64,000 nt of DNA from Aquipseudomonas alcaligenes (GTDB lineage Bacteria > Pseudomonadota > Gammaproteobacteria > Pseudomonadales > Pseudomonadaceae). Where the stretch lies: the NCBI RefSeq assembly GCF_900156545.1, contig NZ_FTNW01000007.1, positions 124,001-188,000 of the forward strand. The letters are read 5' to 3'. Below are positions 8,463 to 17,504 of the stretch, piece after piece; the stretch's first letter is position 1, and every line of letters begins with the position of its first letter. Under the pieces are notes generated by a model that saw only the letters and a list, made by a program, of their open reading frames with translations, was not told the DNA's origin and ran no database searches. The position numbers and the translations under genes are program-made.

Positions 8463-9779
8463 TCAGTAACGGTACTGCTGTATTGCCTCCGGCAATGCCC
8501 ATAGGCTCGCCGTGCCCAGCAGCGCCAGTGTTGCCGGTGCTATCAGCCACCACGCCCGAGCGCCCAGGGGCTGCATGGGTTGGCGCCGCTGCAGCCAGGC
8601 CAGGCAGGCGGCGCAGACGGTGCCGGCAAGCAGTGCCCCGGCGAGGATGTCGGTTGGCCAGTGCACGCCCAGATAGACCCGTGACAAGGCGATCGCCGTG
8701 GCAGGCAGACTGGCCAGCAGCAGCCAGGTCAGGCGCGAGCGTGCCGGTGCGCCGCGGCCGGCCAGAATGCCCAGGGCGAGGAAGCAGGCAAAGGCGGCAG
8801 AGCTATGCCCGCTCGGGAGGCTGAAGGTGTCCAGCGGCTGCAGCAGGACATCGGGCCGGGCGCGAGCGAACAGTTGCTTCAGCGCGCCGTTTGCCAGCCC
8901 CGTGAGCAGCATGCAGCTCGACAGGAACAGGGCAGCCTGAGTGCGCCTGGCGAGTAATAACAGGAGTGTCAGCACGATGCCCGCAGCCACCTGGGTGCTG
9001 AAATCGCCCATGCGGGTAATCAGTACGGCCAGGCTGTCCATGCCGGCACTGCGGTGTTCCTGAACCAGGGCGATCAGGCCCTTATCCAGGGCGCTGAGAT
9101 GCGGAACGCCGAGCAGCAGGGCCAGCAGCAGGGTGCCGCTGAGACCAGCGGCAATGGCCGTCGCCCAGCGCTGTTCGCGCAGGCTGCTATGGATCACCAC
9201 CAGCAGCATCAGGGCAATGGCGGCGGCGACTATGCCGGCGGCGCTCCAGAAGCCTTCCGGCAGCGGCAGGCGCAGCGCGGCACCGGTCGCCCAGCCGGGC
9301 AGCATGTAGGCCACTGCCCACCCCCCAGCGGCCAGCATGCTGACCAGGGCGAAACGTATGAACGGCATGTCGAGCATCCCGGCCACCAGGGGGAGCATGG
9401 GGCGCAGAGGGCCGATGTAGCGGCCGACCAGCAGGCTGACTACGCCGTAGCGTTGGAAGTAGGTTTCCGCGCCGGTCAGCCACTCGGGGTGGTCGCGCAG
9501 CACCGGCAGGCGGCGGATGCCCTGGTGGAAGCGGCGGCCGATGCCGTAGGAAATGGCATCACCGAGCAGGCCGCCGGTATAGGCCAGCAGCAGGGTTTCG
9601 CCCAGGCTCAGGGCGCCGCTGCCGGCCATCACGCCGAGGGCGAACAGCAGCACGGTGCCGGGGATCAGGAGGCCGGCCACCGCCAGGCATTCCAGGGCGG
9701 CGGCCAGGAAGATGGCCAGGCCCAGCCACTCCGGGTTGCTCTCCAGCCAGTGCGACAGGGTTGCGTACCATTCGCTCAT
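8463..9779 (-). CDS. DedA-PAP2 fusion: DedA-family membrane protein with C-terminal PAP2 phosphatase
   Basis: Inner-membrane protein of 438 residues made of two usually separate proteins. Residues about 1-200 are a DedA domain (G-R-Y-I-G-P-L-R-P-M-L-P near 119-130), a family linked to undecaprenyl-phosphate and phospholipid flipping. Residues about 220-410 are a PAP2 acid phosphatase with all three motifs: K-x6-R-P at 301-309, P-S-G-H at 322-325 and S-R-x5-H at 366-373, suggesting hydrolysis of a lipid phosphate or pyrophosphate. Start: ATG 9779 with GAGGAG 5 bases upstream. A GTG at 9785 would give a GTGA overlap with the stop of mpg and is a close alternative. The two genes form one reverse unit. 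Confidence 0.9.
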   Translation of the reverse strand: MSEWYATLSHWLESNPEWLGLAIFLAAALECLAVAGLLIPGTVLLFALGVMAGSGALSLGETLLLAYTGGLLGDAISYGIGRRFHQGIRRLPVLRDHPEWLTGAETYFQRYGVVSLLVGRYIGPLRPMLPLVAGMLDMPFIRFALVSMLAAGGWAVAYMLPGWATGAALRLPLPEGFWSAAGIVAAAIALMLLVVIHSSLREQRWATAIAAGLSGTLLLALLLGVPHLSALDKGLIALVQEHRSAGMDSLAVLITRMGDFSTQVAAGIVLTLLLLLARRTQAALFLSSCMLLTGLANGALKQLFARARPDVLLQPLDTFSLPSGHSSAAFACFLALGILAGRGAPARSRLTWLLLASLPATAIALSRVYLGVHWPTDILAGALLAGTVCAACLAWLQRRQPMQPLGARAWWLIAPATLALLGTASLWALPEAIQQYRY

Positions 9780-9781
9780 GG

Positions 9782-10462
9782 TCACTCCTCGGGGTTCAGT
9801 AGAGAGTAGTCGCGGCCTTCGGCCTGGCCACGGCGCAACGGGTTGCGCGTGCAGTGGCGGGCGTGAGTGGCATCGACGAAGCGGTAAGGCAGGTGCTCGT
9901 CGCGACCGCTCGGAATGCCCAGGCGGGTAGTTTGGATGATGCGTGCCGGGCGTTCGCCCACATCATCGACGAACAGGTGCGCAGGGTCGAAACGCTGCGC
10001 GTCCCAGTCCGGTACCCGGAGGCCCAGTGCCCGGCACAGCAGGGTCTGCCCGGCGCACAGGCGCTCCGGCGGGCGTGGCTCGCCGCTGGCTGCCGGGTTG
10101 TTGCACTGCATACGTTGCAGGGCGTCTGGTGCGCAGTGTTCATCCAGCCAGGGTAGGGCGGACTTGATCAGCACCGCGTTGCCCGGCCCCTGGGCGCTGA
10201 AGTTCAGCGAATCGCCGCCGCGCGCGTAGTACATGTAGATGTGGCCGCCATCGAGGAACAGGGCGCGACGTTTCTCGGTGTAGCCGAGCGAGGCGTGGCT
10301 GCCCTTTTCCGCCAGGTAGTAGGCCTCGGTCTCGATGATTCGCGCGGCCAGCCAGTGGCCCTGATGACGGTGGCGGATGATCTTGCCCAGCAGCGCGCGC
10401 GCGAGCACCTGGGCGTCGCGGTCGAAGAAGCTGTCGGGCAATGGGCGTGGTGTGGCGATCAT
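9782..10462 (-). CDS. DNA-3-methyladenine glycosylase, AAG/Mpg type
   Basis: Cytoplasmic base-excision repair enzyme of 226 residues that cleaves alkylated purines and hypoxanthine from DNA. Hallmarks: R-I-I-E-T-E-A-Y (catalytic Glu near residue 46), G-G-H-I-Y-M-Y-Y for base binding, and G-P-G-N-A-V-L-I-K-S near residue 95. Length matches bacterial AAG proteins. The ATG at 10462 was chosen because the upstream in-frame extension (to 10615) has no family similarity and crosses the proA promoter region. The window also holds an AlkA-type glycosylase at 23535-24416, giving two unrelated enzymes for alkylated bases. Confidence 0.9.
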   Translation of the reverse strand: MIATPRPLPDSFFDRDAQVLARALLGKIIRHRHQGHWLAARIIETEAYYLAEKGSHASLGYTEKRRALFLDGGHIYMYYARGGDSLNFSAQGPGNAVLIKSALPWLDEHCAPDALQRMQCNNPAASGEPRPPERLCAGQTLLCRALGLRVPDWDAQRFDPAHLFVDDVGERPARIIQTTRLGIPSGRDEHLPYRFVDATHARHCTRNPLRRGQAEGRDYSLLNPEE

Positions 10463-10593
10463 CGATGCTGGAGCTGGTGAAAGTGGCGCGATCTTAGCAA
10501 TGCCTTGGCATCGTGGCGGTGAATCTTGTTCCGCGATGTTGCACGGAGGTGACCATCCGCCCGGCAGTGCTGGGCTTGACGGGGTGTGCCCGC

Positions 10594-10599
10594 TATAAT
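10594..10599 (+). promoter_or_regulatory. Candidate -10 box for proA
   Basis: A perfect TATAAT at 10594-10599, 36 bases before the proA ATG. A TTGAC lies upstream at 10576, but its spacing is too short to be the matching -35. Confidence 0.35.
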
Positions 10600-10635
10600 C
10601 GGCCACTTTTTCCAACTGCCAGACCTTCGCCGACC

Positions 10636-11901
10636 ATGACCGAGTCCGTGCTCGACTATATGACCCGCCTGGGCCGCGCCGCGCGCGCTGCCTCGCGGGT
10701 GCTCGCCCGGGCCAGCACCGCGCAGAAGAACCATGCGCTGCAGGCCGCTGCCAACGCCCTCGATGCTGCCCGTGGCGAGCTGACCGCCGCCAACGAGCTT
10801 GACCTGGCTGCCGCCCGTGCCAATGGGCTGGAGCCGGCGATGGTCGACCGCCTGGCGCTGACGCCGAAAGTGATCGACAGCATGATCGAGGGCCTGCGCC
10901 AGGTCGCCACCCTGCCGGACCCGATCGGCGAGATCCAGGGCATGCGCTACCTGCCGTCCGGCATCCAGGTGGGCAAGATGCGCGTACCGCTGGGCGTGAT
11001 CGGCATCATCTACGAGTCGCGCCCCAATGTGACCATCGATGCCGCCAGCCTGTGCCTGAAGTCCGGCAATGCCACCATCCTGCGTGGCGGTTCCGAGGCC
11101 ATTCATTCCAACCAGGCGATCGCCCGCTGCATCCAGCTCGGCCTGGCCGAGGCCGGCCTGCCGGCCAGCGCCGTGCAGGTGGTGGAAACCACTGACCGCG
11201 CCGCCGTTGGCGCGCTGATCACCATGCCGGAGTTCGTCGACGTGATCGTGCCGCGTGGCGGCAAGGGCCTGATCGAGCGCATCAGTCGCGACGCCAAGGT
11301 CCCGGTGATCAAGCATCTGGACGGCGTTTGCCACGTCTATGTGGACAGCGCCGCCGATCTGGACAAGGCCATTCGTGTCTGCGACAACGCCAAGACCCAG
11401 CGCTACTCGCCGTGCAATACCATGGAGACGCTGCTGGTGCATGCCGACATCGCCGCGCGCGTGCTACCGCCGCTGGCCGCCATCTACCGCGACAAGGGCG
11501 TGGAGCTGCGCGGCGACGCCGCCACCCGCGCGCTGCTCGGCGGCGATGTGCGGGAAGCGACCGAGGATGACTGGTACGCCGAGTACAACGCGCCGATCCT
11601 GGCGATCCGCATCGTCGACTCGCTGGATGCGGCCATCGAGCACATCAACCAGTACGGCTCGCAGCACACTGACGCGATCATCACCGAGAACTTCAGTGAT
11701 GCCCGGCGCTTCCTCACCGAAGTGGATTCCGCTTCGGTGATGGTCAATGCCTCCACCCGTTTCGCCGACGGTTTCGAGTACGGCCTGGGCGCGGAGATCG
11801 GCATCTCCACCGACAAGCTGCATGCCCGCGGCCCGGTCGGCCTGGAAGGCCTGACCAGCGAGAAGTACGTGGTATTCGGCGACGGGCACATCCGCACCTG
11901 A
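10636..11901 (+). CDS. proA: Gamma-glutamyl phosphate reductase
   Basis: Enzyme of 421 residues that reduces gamma-glutamyl phosphate to glutamate semialdehyde with NADPH, the second step of proline synthesis in the cytoplasm. Family marks: Y-E-S-R-P-N-V-T-I-D-A-A near 126-137, L-R-G-G-S-E-A near 149, and the catalytic cysteine Cys260 in R-Y-S-P-C-N-T-M-E-T. The C terminus G-P-V-G-L-E-G-L-T is typical. The gene ends with TGATG shared with nadD, so the two are coupled. The rest of the downstream block (rsfS, rlmH) follows without a visible terminator. Confidence 0.97.
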   Translation: MTESVLDYMTRLGRAARAASRVLARASTAQKNHALQAAANALDAARGELTAANELDLAAARANGLEPAMVDRLALTPKVIDSMIEGLRQVATLPDPIGEIQGMRYLPSGIQVGKMRVPLGVIGIIYESRPNVTIDAASLCLKSGNATILRGGSEAIHSNQAIARCIQLGLAEAGLPASAVQVVETTDRAAVGALITMPEFVDVIVPRGGKGLIERISRDAKVPVIKHLDGVCHVYVDSAADLDKAIRVCDNAKTQRYSPCNTMETLLVHADIAARVLPPLAAIYRDKGVELRGDAATRALLGGDVREATEDDWYAEYNAPILAIRIVDSLDAAIEHINQYGSQHTDAIITENFSDARRFLTEVDSASVMVNASTRFADGFEYGLGAEIGISTDKLHARGPVGLEGLTSEKYVVFGDGHIRT

Positions 11902-12566
11902 TGGCCCGACTTAGCGACGCCCGCCGTATCGGCCTGCTCGGCGGCACCTTCAACCCGGTGCATATCGGCCATCTGCGCGGTGCGCTGGAGGTCGCCGAGT
12001 TCATGGTGCTGGACGAGCTTAGGCTGATCCCCAGCGCCCGCCCGCCGCACCGCGAGGCGCCGCAGGCGACCGCTGAACAGCGTCTGGCCATGGTCGAACT
12101 GGCGGTGGCCGGCGAGCCCAGGCTGAGGGTCGACGATCGCGAGCTGAAGCGTGACAAGCCGTCGTTCACCTACGACACCCTGGAGTCGGTGCGCAGTGAG
12201 CTGGCGGCGGACGATCAGTTGTTTCTCCTGCTGGGCTGGGATGCCTTCTGCGGGTTGCCCACCTGGCATCGCTGGCAGGAGCTGCTGGTGCACTGCCATA
12301 TCCTCGTGCTGCAGCGGCCGGATGCCGACAGCGAGCCGCCCGAGGCACTGCGCGATTTGCTGGCCGCGCGCAGTGTGACCGATCCGCAAGGCCTCCTCGG
12401 GCCGAGTGGCCAGATCAGTTTCATCTGGCAGGCGCCGCTGGCGGTGTCTGCCACCCTGGTTCGCCAGTTGCTGGCGCAGGGGCGTTCGGTGCGTTTTCTG
12501 GTGCCCGACGCCGTGCTGGCCTATATCCATGCGCACGATCTGTACCGTGCGAAAACCGATTCATGA
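11901..12566 (+). CDS. nadD: Nicotinate-nucleotide adenylyltransferase
   Basis: Enzyme of 221 residues that joins nicotinate mononucleotide and ATP to give deamido-NAD, an essential step of NAD synthesis. The nucleotidyltransferase start G-G-T-F-N-P-V-H-I-G-H-L is at residues 14-25, and the second ATP-binding motif appears near the C terminus as V-S-A-T-L-V-R-Q-L-L. The start codon overlaps the proA stop by one base and the gene is 7 bases before rsfS. This nadD-rsfS-rlmH order is common in bacteria. Confidence 0.95.
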   Translation: MARLSDARRIGLLGGTFNPVHIGHLRGALEVAEFMVLDELRLIPSARPPHREAPQATAEQRLAMVELAVAGEPRLRVDDRELKRDKPSFTYDTLESVRSELAADDQLFLLLGWDAFCGLPTWHRWQELLVHCHILVLQRPDADSEPPEALRDLLAARSVTDPQGLLGPSGQISFIWQAPLAVSATLVRQLLAQGRSVRFLVPDAVLAYIHAHDLYRAKTDS

Positions 12567-12573
12567 GGTAACG

Positions 12574-12933
12574 ATGCAAAACGAACAACTGGTCAAGGTC
12601 GCCGTGGCGGCCCTGGAAGACATGAAAGGGCAGGACATCACCACCATCGATGTGCGCGGCAAGACCAGCGTCACCGATTTCATGGTGATCGCCAGCGGCA
12701 CCTCCAGCCGTCACGTCAAGTCGATGGCCAATGAAGTGCTGGAAAAGGTCAAGGAGCAGGGCGTGCGCCCGATCGGCAGCGAAGGGCTGGACGGTGGCGA
12801 GTGGGCCCTGCTCGACCTGGGCGACGTGGTGGTCCACGTCATGCAGGTTGCCACCCGTCAGTTCTACGATCTGGAACGCCTGTGGCAAGGCGCCGAGCAG
12901 AGCCGCGCGCAGCATCAGGATCCGGCCGAGTAA
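12574..12933 (+). CDS. rsfS: Ribosome silencing factor
   Basis: Protein of 119 residues from the RsfS/YbeB/Iojap family. It binds ribosomal protein L14 on the free 50S subunit and blocks joining with 30S during starvation. Signature segments include V-T-D-F-M-V-I-A-S-G-T-S-S-R-H-V near residue 34 and G-E-W-A-L-L-D-L-G-D-V-V-V-H-V near residue 75. The ATG at 12574 is 7 bases after nadD, with GAGGTA close upstream. Cotranscribed with nadD and rlmH. Confidence 0.95.
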   Translation: MQNEQLVKVAVAALEDMKGQDITTIDVRGKTSVTDFMVIASGTSSRHVKSMANEVLEKVKEQGVRPIGSEGLDGGEWALLDLGDVVVHVMQVATRQFYDLERLWQGAEQSRAQHQDPAE

Positions 12934-12942
12934 GCCCGCCCC

Positions 12943-13410
12943 GTGCGTATCAAGCTGATCGCCGTCGGCTCGCGCATGCCGCGCTGGGTCGAGGAGGGCT
13001 GGCAGGAGTACGTCAAGCGCCTGCCGGGCGAGTTGCCGTTGGAGCTGGTGGAGATTCCGCTGAGTACCCGTGGCAAGAACGCCGATGTTGCCCGCCTGAT
13101 CCGTCAGGAGGGCGAGGCGATGCTGAGCAAGGTGCAGCCCGGTGAACGCATCGTGACCCTGGAGGTCACAGGCAAGCCGTGGAGCACCGAGCAGCTGGCT
13201 GCCGAGCTGGAACGCTGGCGCCTGGATGCGCGCAACGTCAACCTGATGGTCGGCGGCCCCGAGGGGCTGGCGCCGGAAGTGTGCGCGCGCAGCGAGCAGC
13301 GCTGGTCGCTGTCGCCGCTGACCCTGCCGCACCCGCTGGTGCGTATTCTGGTCGGCGAGCAGATCTACCGGGCCTGGACCGTGCTGTCCGGCCATCCGTA
13401 TCACAAATAA
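12943..13410 (+). CDS. rlmH: 23S rRNA (pseudouridine-1915-N3) methyltransferase
   Basis: SPOUT-class methyltransferase of 155 residues that methylates pseudouridine 1915 in helix 69 of 23S rRNA on assembled ribosomes. The SAM-binding trefoil knot shows as L-M-V-G-G-P-E-G-L near residue 101, and the C terminus L-T-L-P-H-P-L-V-R-I-L-V-x-E-Q-I-Y-R-A is characteristic. The start is GTG at 12943; no better in-frame ATG exists upstream. It lies 9 bases after rsfS and 10 before the PBP2 gene, linking ribosome maturation and elongasome genes in one transcript. Confidence 0.95.
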   Translation: MRIKLIAVGSRMPRWVEEGWQEYVKRLPGELPLELVEIPLSTRGKNADVARLIRQEGEAMLSKVQPGERIVTLEVTGKPWSTEQLAAELERWRLDARNVNLMVGGPEGLAPEVCARSEQRWSLSPLTLPHPLVRILVGEQIYRAWTVLSGHPYHK

Positions 13411-13420
13411 GTAGCAGTCG

Positions 13421-15346
13421 ATGCCGCAACCGATCCGCCTGAAGGACCACGAGAAGGACGCCCGCCTGGTGCGTCGTCGCGTCGTTGTCGGCGGCGTCGT
13501 GGTGCTGCTGATGACCTGCGTGCTGATCGCGCGCATGTACTACCTGCAGGTGATCCAGTACGAGCATCACACCACCCTGGCGGAGAACAACCGTATTCAT
13601 GTGCAGCCGATTCCGCCCACCCGTGGGCTGATCTTCGACCGCAACGGGGTGATCATCGCCGACAACCGGCCCAGCTTCAGTCTGACCATCACCCGCGAGC
13701 GCGCAGGCGACTGGCGGCAGGTGCTGGATGCGATCGTCGAGGTGCTGGAGCTGACCGCGGACGACCGCGCGTTGTTCGAGAAGCGCATGCGTCAGGGACG
13801 CCGGCCGTTCGAGCCGGTGCCGGTGCTGTTCGAGCTGTCCGAGGAGCAGATCGCGCGCATCGCGGTCAACCAGTTCCGCCTGCCAGGGGTGGAAGTCAGC
13901 GCCCAGCTGGTGCGCCACTACCCTATGAAGGAGCGCTTCGCGCATTCGGTCGGCTACGTCGGGCGGATCAACGAGAAGGAGCTCAAGGAGCTCGACCCTA
14001 CCGACTATGCGGGCACCCACCATATCGGCAAGACCGGTATCGAGCGTTTCTATGAGGACATGCTGCACGGCCAGGTCGGTTACGAGGAAGTCGAGACCAA
14101 TGCCCGAGGTCGCGTGCTGCGTGTGCTCAAGCGCACCGATCCGACGCCGGGCATGGACCTGACCCTGAGCCTCGATGTGCGTCTGCAGGAGGCGGCCGAG
14201 CGGGCTCTGGCCGGTCGCCGTGGTGCCGTGGTGGCGATCGAGCCGAGCACGGGCGATGTCCTGGCGATGGTCAGCCTGCCCAGCTTCGACCCCAACCCCT
14301 TCGTCACCGGCATCGGTTTCAAGGCCTATGCCGAGTTGCGCGACTCCATCGACCGGCCGCTGTACAACCGCGTGTTGCGCGGTCTGTATCCACCGGGCTC
14401 GACGATCAAGCCGATGGTCGCGGTGGCGGGCCTGGATGCCGGGGTGATCACCCCGCAGACCCGGGTTTTCGACCCCGGCTTCTACCAGTTGCCCGGCCAC
14501 AGTCACAAGTACCGCAACTGGAACCGCCTGGGCGATGGTTCGGTGAACATGGAGTTCGCCATCATGCGCTCCAACGACACCTACTTTTACGACCTCGCGC
14601 GCAAGATGGGCGTGGACCGCCTGCACGACTACATGACCCGCTTCGGCCTGGGTCAGAAAGTGGCGCTGGACATGCACGAAGAAGCTGCAGGTCTCATGCC
14701 CTCGCGTGAGTGGAAACGTGCACGCTATCGCCAGGCCTGGTACCCGGGCGAGACGCTGATCCTGGGTATCGGCCAGGGCTACATGCAGACCACGCCGCTG
14801 CAGCTGGCTCAGGCCACGGCGCTGATGGCCACTCACGGTAAGTGGATTCGTCCGCACCTGCTCAAGCATGCGGACGGGCAGACGCCCGAGCAGCTGATGG
14901 CCGACGGCGCCATGGACGGGGTGGTGACGCCGCCGGATATCGTGCTGCGCGACGACAAGTTCTGGGACTATGGTCGCCAGGGCATGGAGGCGGTGATGCA
15001 CGGTCCGCGCGGCACTGCGGCGAAGGTCGGCGCCACCTCGGTCTATCGTATCGCCGGCAAAAGCGGTACGGCCCAGGTGGTGGCCATCAAGCAGGGGGAG
15101 AAGTATGACCGCAACAAGGTGCATGAACGCCATCGCGACCATGCGCTGTTCGTTGCGTTCGCCCCGGCCGAGGCACCGAAGATAGCCGTGGCGGTGATGG
15201 TGGAGAACGGCGAGTCCGGCTCCGGCGTCGCCGCGCCGGTGGTCAAGCAGGTCATGGATGCCTGGCTGCTCGGCCCTGATGGCCAGCTCAAGCCCGAGTA
15301 TCGCCCCCCGGTGCCGGTAACCGAAGAGGCTAGTGTGCAGCGATGA
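13421..15346 (+). CDS. mrdA: Penicillin-binding protein 2, elongation transpeptidase
   Basis: Inner-membrane transpeptidase of 641 residues (also called pbpA) that cross-links peptidoglycan during lateral growth, partnered with RodA. One N-terminal membrane anchor (about 20-42) is followed by the dimerisation or pedestal domain (R-G-L-I-F-D-R-N-G near 68-76) and the transpeptidase domain. Active-site Ser327 lies in S-T-I-K (Lys330), the second motif is S-N-D near residue 386, and the third is K-S-G-T-A-Q. Length matches the family. It overlaps rodA by 4 bases (ATGA). Confidence 0.96.
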   Translation: MPQPIRLKDHEKDARLVRRRVVVGGVVVLLMTCVLIARMYYLQVIQYEHHTTLAENNRIHVQPIPPTRGLIFDRNGVIIADNRPSFSLTITRERAGDWRQVLDAIVEVLELTADDRALFEKRMRQGRRPFEPVPVLFELSEEQIARIAVNQFRLPGVEVSAQLVRHYPMKERFAHSVGYVGRINEKELKELDPTDYAGTHHIGKTGIERFYEDMLHGQVGYEEVETNARGRVLRVLKRTDPTPGMDLTLSLDVRLQEAAERALAGRRGAVVAIEPSTGDVLAMVSLPSFDPNPFVTGIGFKAYAELRDSIDRPLYNRVLRGLYPPGSTIKPMVAVAGLDAGVITPQTRVFDPGFYQLPGHSHKYRNWNRLGDGSVNMEFAIMRSNDTYFYDLARKMGVDRLHDYMTRFGLGQKVALDMHEEAAGLMPSREWKRARYRQAWYPGETLILGIGQGYMQTTPLQLAQATALMATHGKWIRPHLLKHADGQTPEQLMADGAMDGVVTPPDIVLRDDKFWDYGRQGMEAVMHGPRGTAAKVGATSVYRIAGKSGTAQVVAIKQGEKYDRNKVHERHRDHALFVAFAPAEAPKIAVAVMVENGESGSGVAAPVVKQVMDAWLLGPDGQLKPEYRPPVPVTEEASVQR

Positions 15347-16491
15347 AGCGCCAGGAATTCGACCGCAGCATTTCCGATGAAGACGTGTTCAAGCGCCGCG
15401 CCACCCTGTTGCAGCGCCTGCACATCGATGGCTGGCTGCTGCTGATCCTGCTGGCCCTGTGTGCCGGCGGTCTGTTCGTACTCTATTCGGCCAGCGGCAA
15501 GAACTGGGACCTGGTGATCAAACAGGGCAGTTCTTTCGGCATCGGCCTGGTGGCTGCCATCGTCATCGCCCAGTTCGAGCCGCGCTTCATGGCGCGCTGG
15601 GTGCCGCTGGCCTACCTGGTCGGGGTCGGCCTGCTGGTGGCGGTAGAGGTCATGGGGCACACGGCGATGGGGGCCACCCGATGGATCAACATCCCCGGGG
15701 TTATCCGCTTCCAGCCCTCGGAGTTCATGAAGATCATCATGCCGGCGACCATCGCCTGGTACCTGGCGCGGCACAACCTGCCGCCCAAGCTCAAGCACAT
15801 TGTCATCAGTCTGGCACTGATCCTCATCCCGTTCGTACTCATTTTGAAACAACCTGACCTGGGCACCGGCCTGCTGATTCTCGCGTCCGGCGCCTTCGTG
15901 CTGTTCATGGCCGGCCTGCAGTGGCGCTGGATCATGGGGGCGGTCGCGGCCGTGGTGCCGATTGCCATCGCCATGTGGTTCTTCGTACTGCACCAGTACC
16001 AGAAGCAGCGGGTGCTGACCTTCCTCGATCCGGAGAGCGACCCGCTGGGCACCGGCTGGAACATCATCCAGTCCAAGGCGGCCATCGGCTCGGGCGGTGT
16101 GTTCGGCAAGGGCTGGCTGCTCGGTACCCAGTCGCACCTGGATTTTTTGCCGGAAAGTCACACGGACTTTATCATTGCCGTGCTGAGCGAGGAGTTCGGC
16201 ATGGTCGGAGTGTGTATCCTGCTGTTCGTCTACCTGCTGCTGATCGGGCGCGGGCTGATGATCACGGCGCAGGCGCAGACGCTGTTCGGCAAACTGCTGG
16301 CCGGTAGCCTGACCATGACGTTCTTCGTCTACGTATTCGTTAACATCGGCATGGTCAGCGGACTGCTGCCGGTGGTGGGGGTGCCCCTACCCTTTATTAG
16401 CTATGGCGGAACCCATCTGGTGACGCTGTTGTCTGGGTTTGGGGTTTTGATGGCGATCCAGACGCACCGCAAGTGGATCGCCCAGGCATGA
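15343..16491 (+). CDS. rodA: Rod-shape peptidoglycan glycosyltransferase RodA
   Basis: SEDS-family integral membrane protein of 382 residues with about ten membrane helices. It polymerises lipid II into glycan strands for side-wall growth. Recognisable segments are R-W-I-N-I-P-G-V-I-R-F-Q-P-S-E-F-M-K near 107-124, the L-P-E-S-H-T-D-F-I-I-A-V loop near 268, and P-L-P-F-I-S-Y-G-G-T near 347. Expression is coupled to mrdA by an ATGA overlap upstream and to mltB by another ATGA at 16488-16491. Confidence 0.97.
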   Translation: MKRQEFDRSISDEDVFKRRATLLQRLHIDGWLLLILLALCAGGLFVLYSASGKNWDLVIKQGSSFGIGLVAAIVIAQFEPRFMARWVPLAYLVGVGLLVAVEVMGHTAMGATRWINIPGVIRFQPSEFMKIIMPATIAWYLARHNLPPKLKHIVISLALILIPFVLILKQPDLGTGLLILASGAFVLFMAGLQWRWIMGAVAAVVPIAIAMWFFVLHQYQKQRVLTFLDPESDPLGTGWNIIQSKAAIGSGGVFGKGWLLGTQSHLDFLPESHTDFIIAVLSEEFGMVGVCILLFVYLLLIGRGLMITAQAQTLFGKLLAGSLTMTFFVYVFVNIGMVSGLLPVVGVPLPFISYGGTHLVTLLSGFGVLMAIQTHRKWIAQA

Positions 16492-17504
16492 CAAGAGTGC
16501 AGAATTTGAAACAAGCAATGCGCAGCTGGGGAATCGCCGTGGGGGCGTTGCTCGGTCTGGTCGGTCAGGCGCAGGCCGCCGGCGAATATCAGGGCTCGCC
16601 CAAGGTGGCCGAGTTCATTGCCGAGATGACCCGCGATCATGGCTTCGCCGGTGAACAGTTGACCGCGCTGTTCGACCAGGTGGAGCGCAAGCAGGCGATT
16701 CTCGATGCGATTTCCCGTCCGGCCGAGAAGGTCAAGCCGTGGAAGGACTATCGGCCGATCTTCATTACCGAGGCGCGCATCAGCAAGGGCGTGGACTTCT
16801 GGAACAAGCATGCCGATGCCCTGGCCCGTGCCGAGCAGGAATATGGCGTGCCGGCCGAGGTGATCGTTGCGATCATCGGGGTAGAGACCTTCTACGGTGG
16901 CAACACCGGTAGCTGGCGCGTACTCGATGCCCTGTCGACCCTGTGCTTCGACTACCCGCCGCGCGCCGAATTCTTCTGCCAGCAGCTGCGCGAGTTCCTC
17001 ATCCTGGCGCGCGAGCAGCAGGTCGACCCGCTGACCGTGAAGGGCTCCTATGCCGGTGCCATGGGCCTGCCGCAGTTCATGCCTGGCAGCTTCCGCGCCT
17101 ATGCGGTGGACTTCGACGGTGACGGCCATATCGACATCTGGACCAACCCGGTGGATGCCATCGGCAGCGTTGCCAGCTACTTCAAGCGTCATGGCTGGGT
17201 CAGTGGCGAGTCGGTGGTCAGCCGCGCCCAGGTCAAGGGTGAACAGGCCGACAGCGGCCTGACCCAGGGCCTCGACCCGGTGAAGAACGTCGGCGAGTTG
17301 CGCGCCCTGGGTTGGAGTAGCGCCGACGTTCTGCGCGACGACATCCCGGTCACCGCCTTCCGCTTCGACGGCGCCGAAGGCCAGGAATACTGGATGGGGC
17401 TGCCCAACTTCTACGTGATCACCCGCTACAATCGTAGCGCCATGTATGCCATGGCCGTTCATCAACTGTCCGGCGAACTGGTCGCCAAGCGGGGTCGTCC
17501 GTGA
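16488..17504 (+). CDS. mltB: Membrane-bound lytic murein transglycosylase B
   Basis: Periplasmic lytic transglycosylase of 338 residues that cleaves the MurNAc-GlcNAc bond to form 1,6-anhydromuramic acid ends. An N-terminal hydrophobic segment (about 13-31, ending A-Q-A-A) acts as signal peptide; there is no lipobox, so this is a soluble MltB-type enzyme (SltB1-like in Pseudomonas by gene order). Catalytic Glu133 is in G-V-E-T-F-Y-G. The G-S-Y-A-G-A-M-G-L-P-Q-F-M-P motif follows near residue 187. The ATG at 16488 was chosen for its ATGA overlap with rodA; an in-frame GTG at 16473 is less likely. Confidence 0.93.
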   Translation: MTRVQNLKQAMRSWGIAVGALLGLVGQAQAAGEYQGSPKVAEFIAEMTRDHGFAGEQLTALFDQVERKQAILDAISRPAEKVKPWKDYRPIFITEARISKGVDFWNKHADALARAEQEYGVPAEVIVAIIGVETFYGGNTGSWRVLDALSTLCFDYPPRAEFFCQQLREFLILAREQQVDPLTVKGSYAGAMGLPQFMPGSFRAYAVDFDGDGHIDIWTNPVDAIGSVASYFKRHGWVSGESVVSRAQVKGEQADSGLTQGLDPVKNVGELRALGWSSADVLRDDIPVTAFRFDGAEGQEYWMGLPNFYVITRYNRSAMYAMAVHQLSGELVAKRGRP

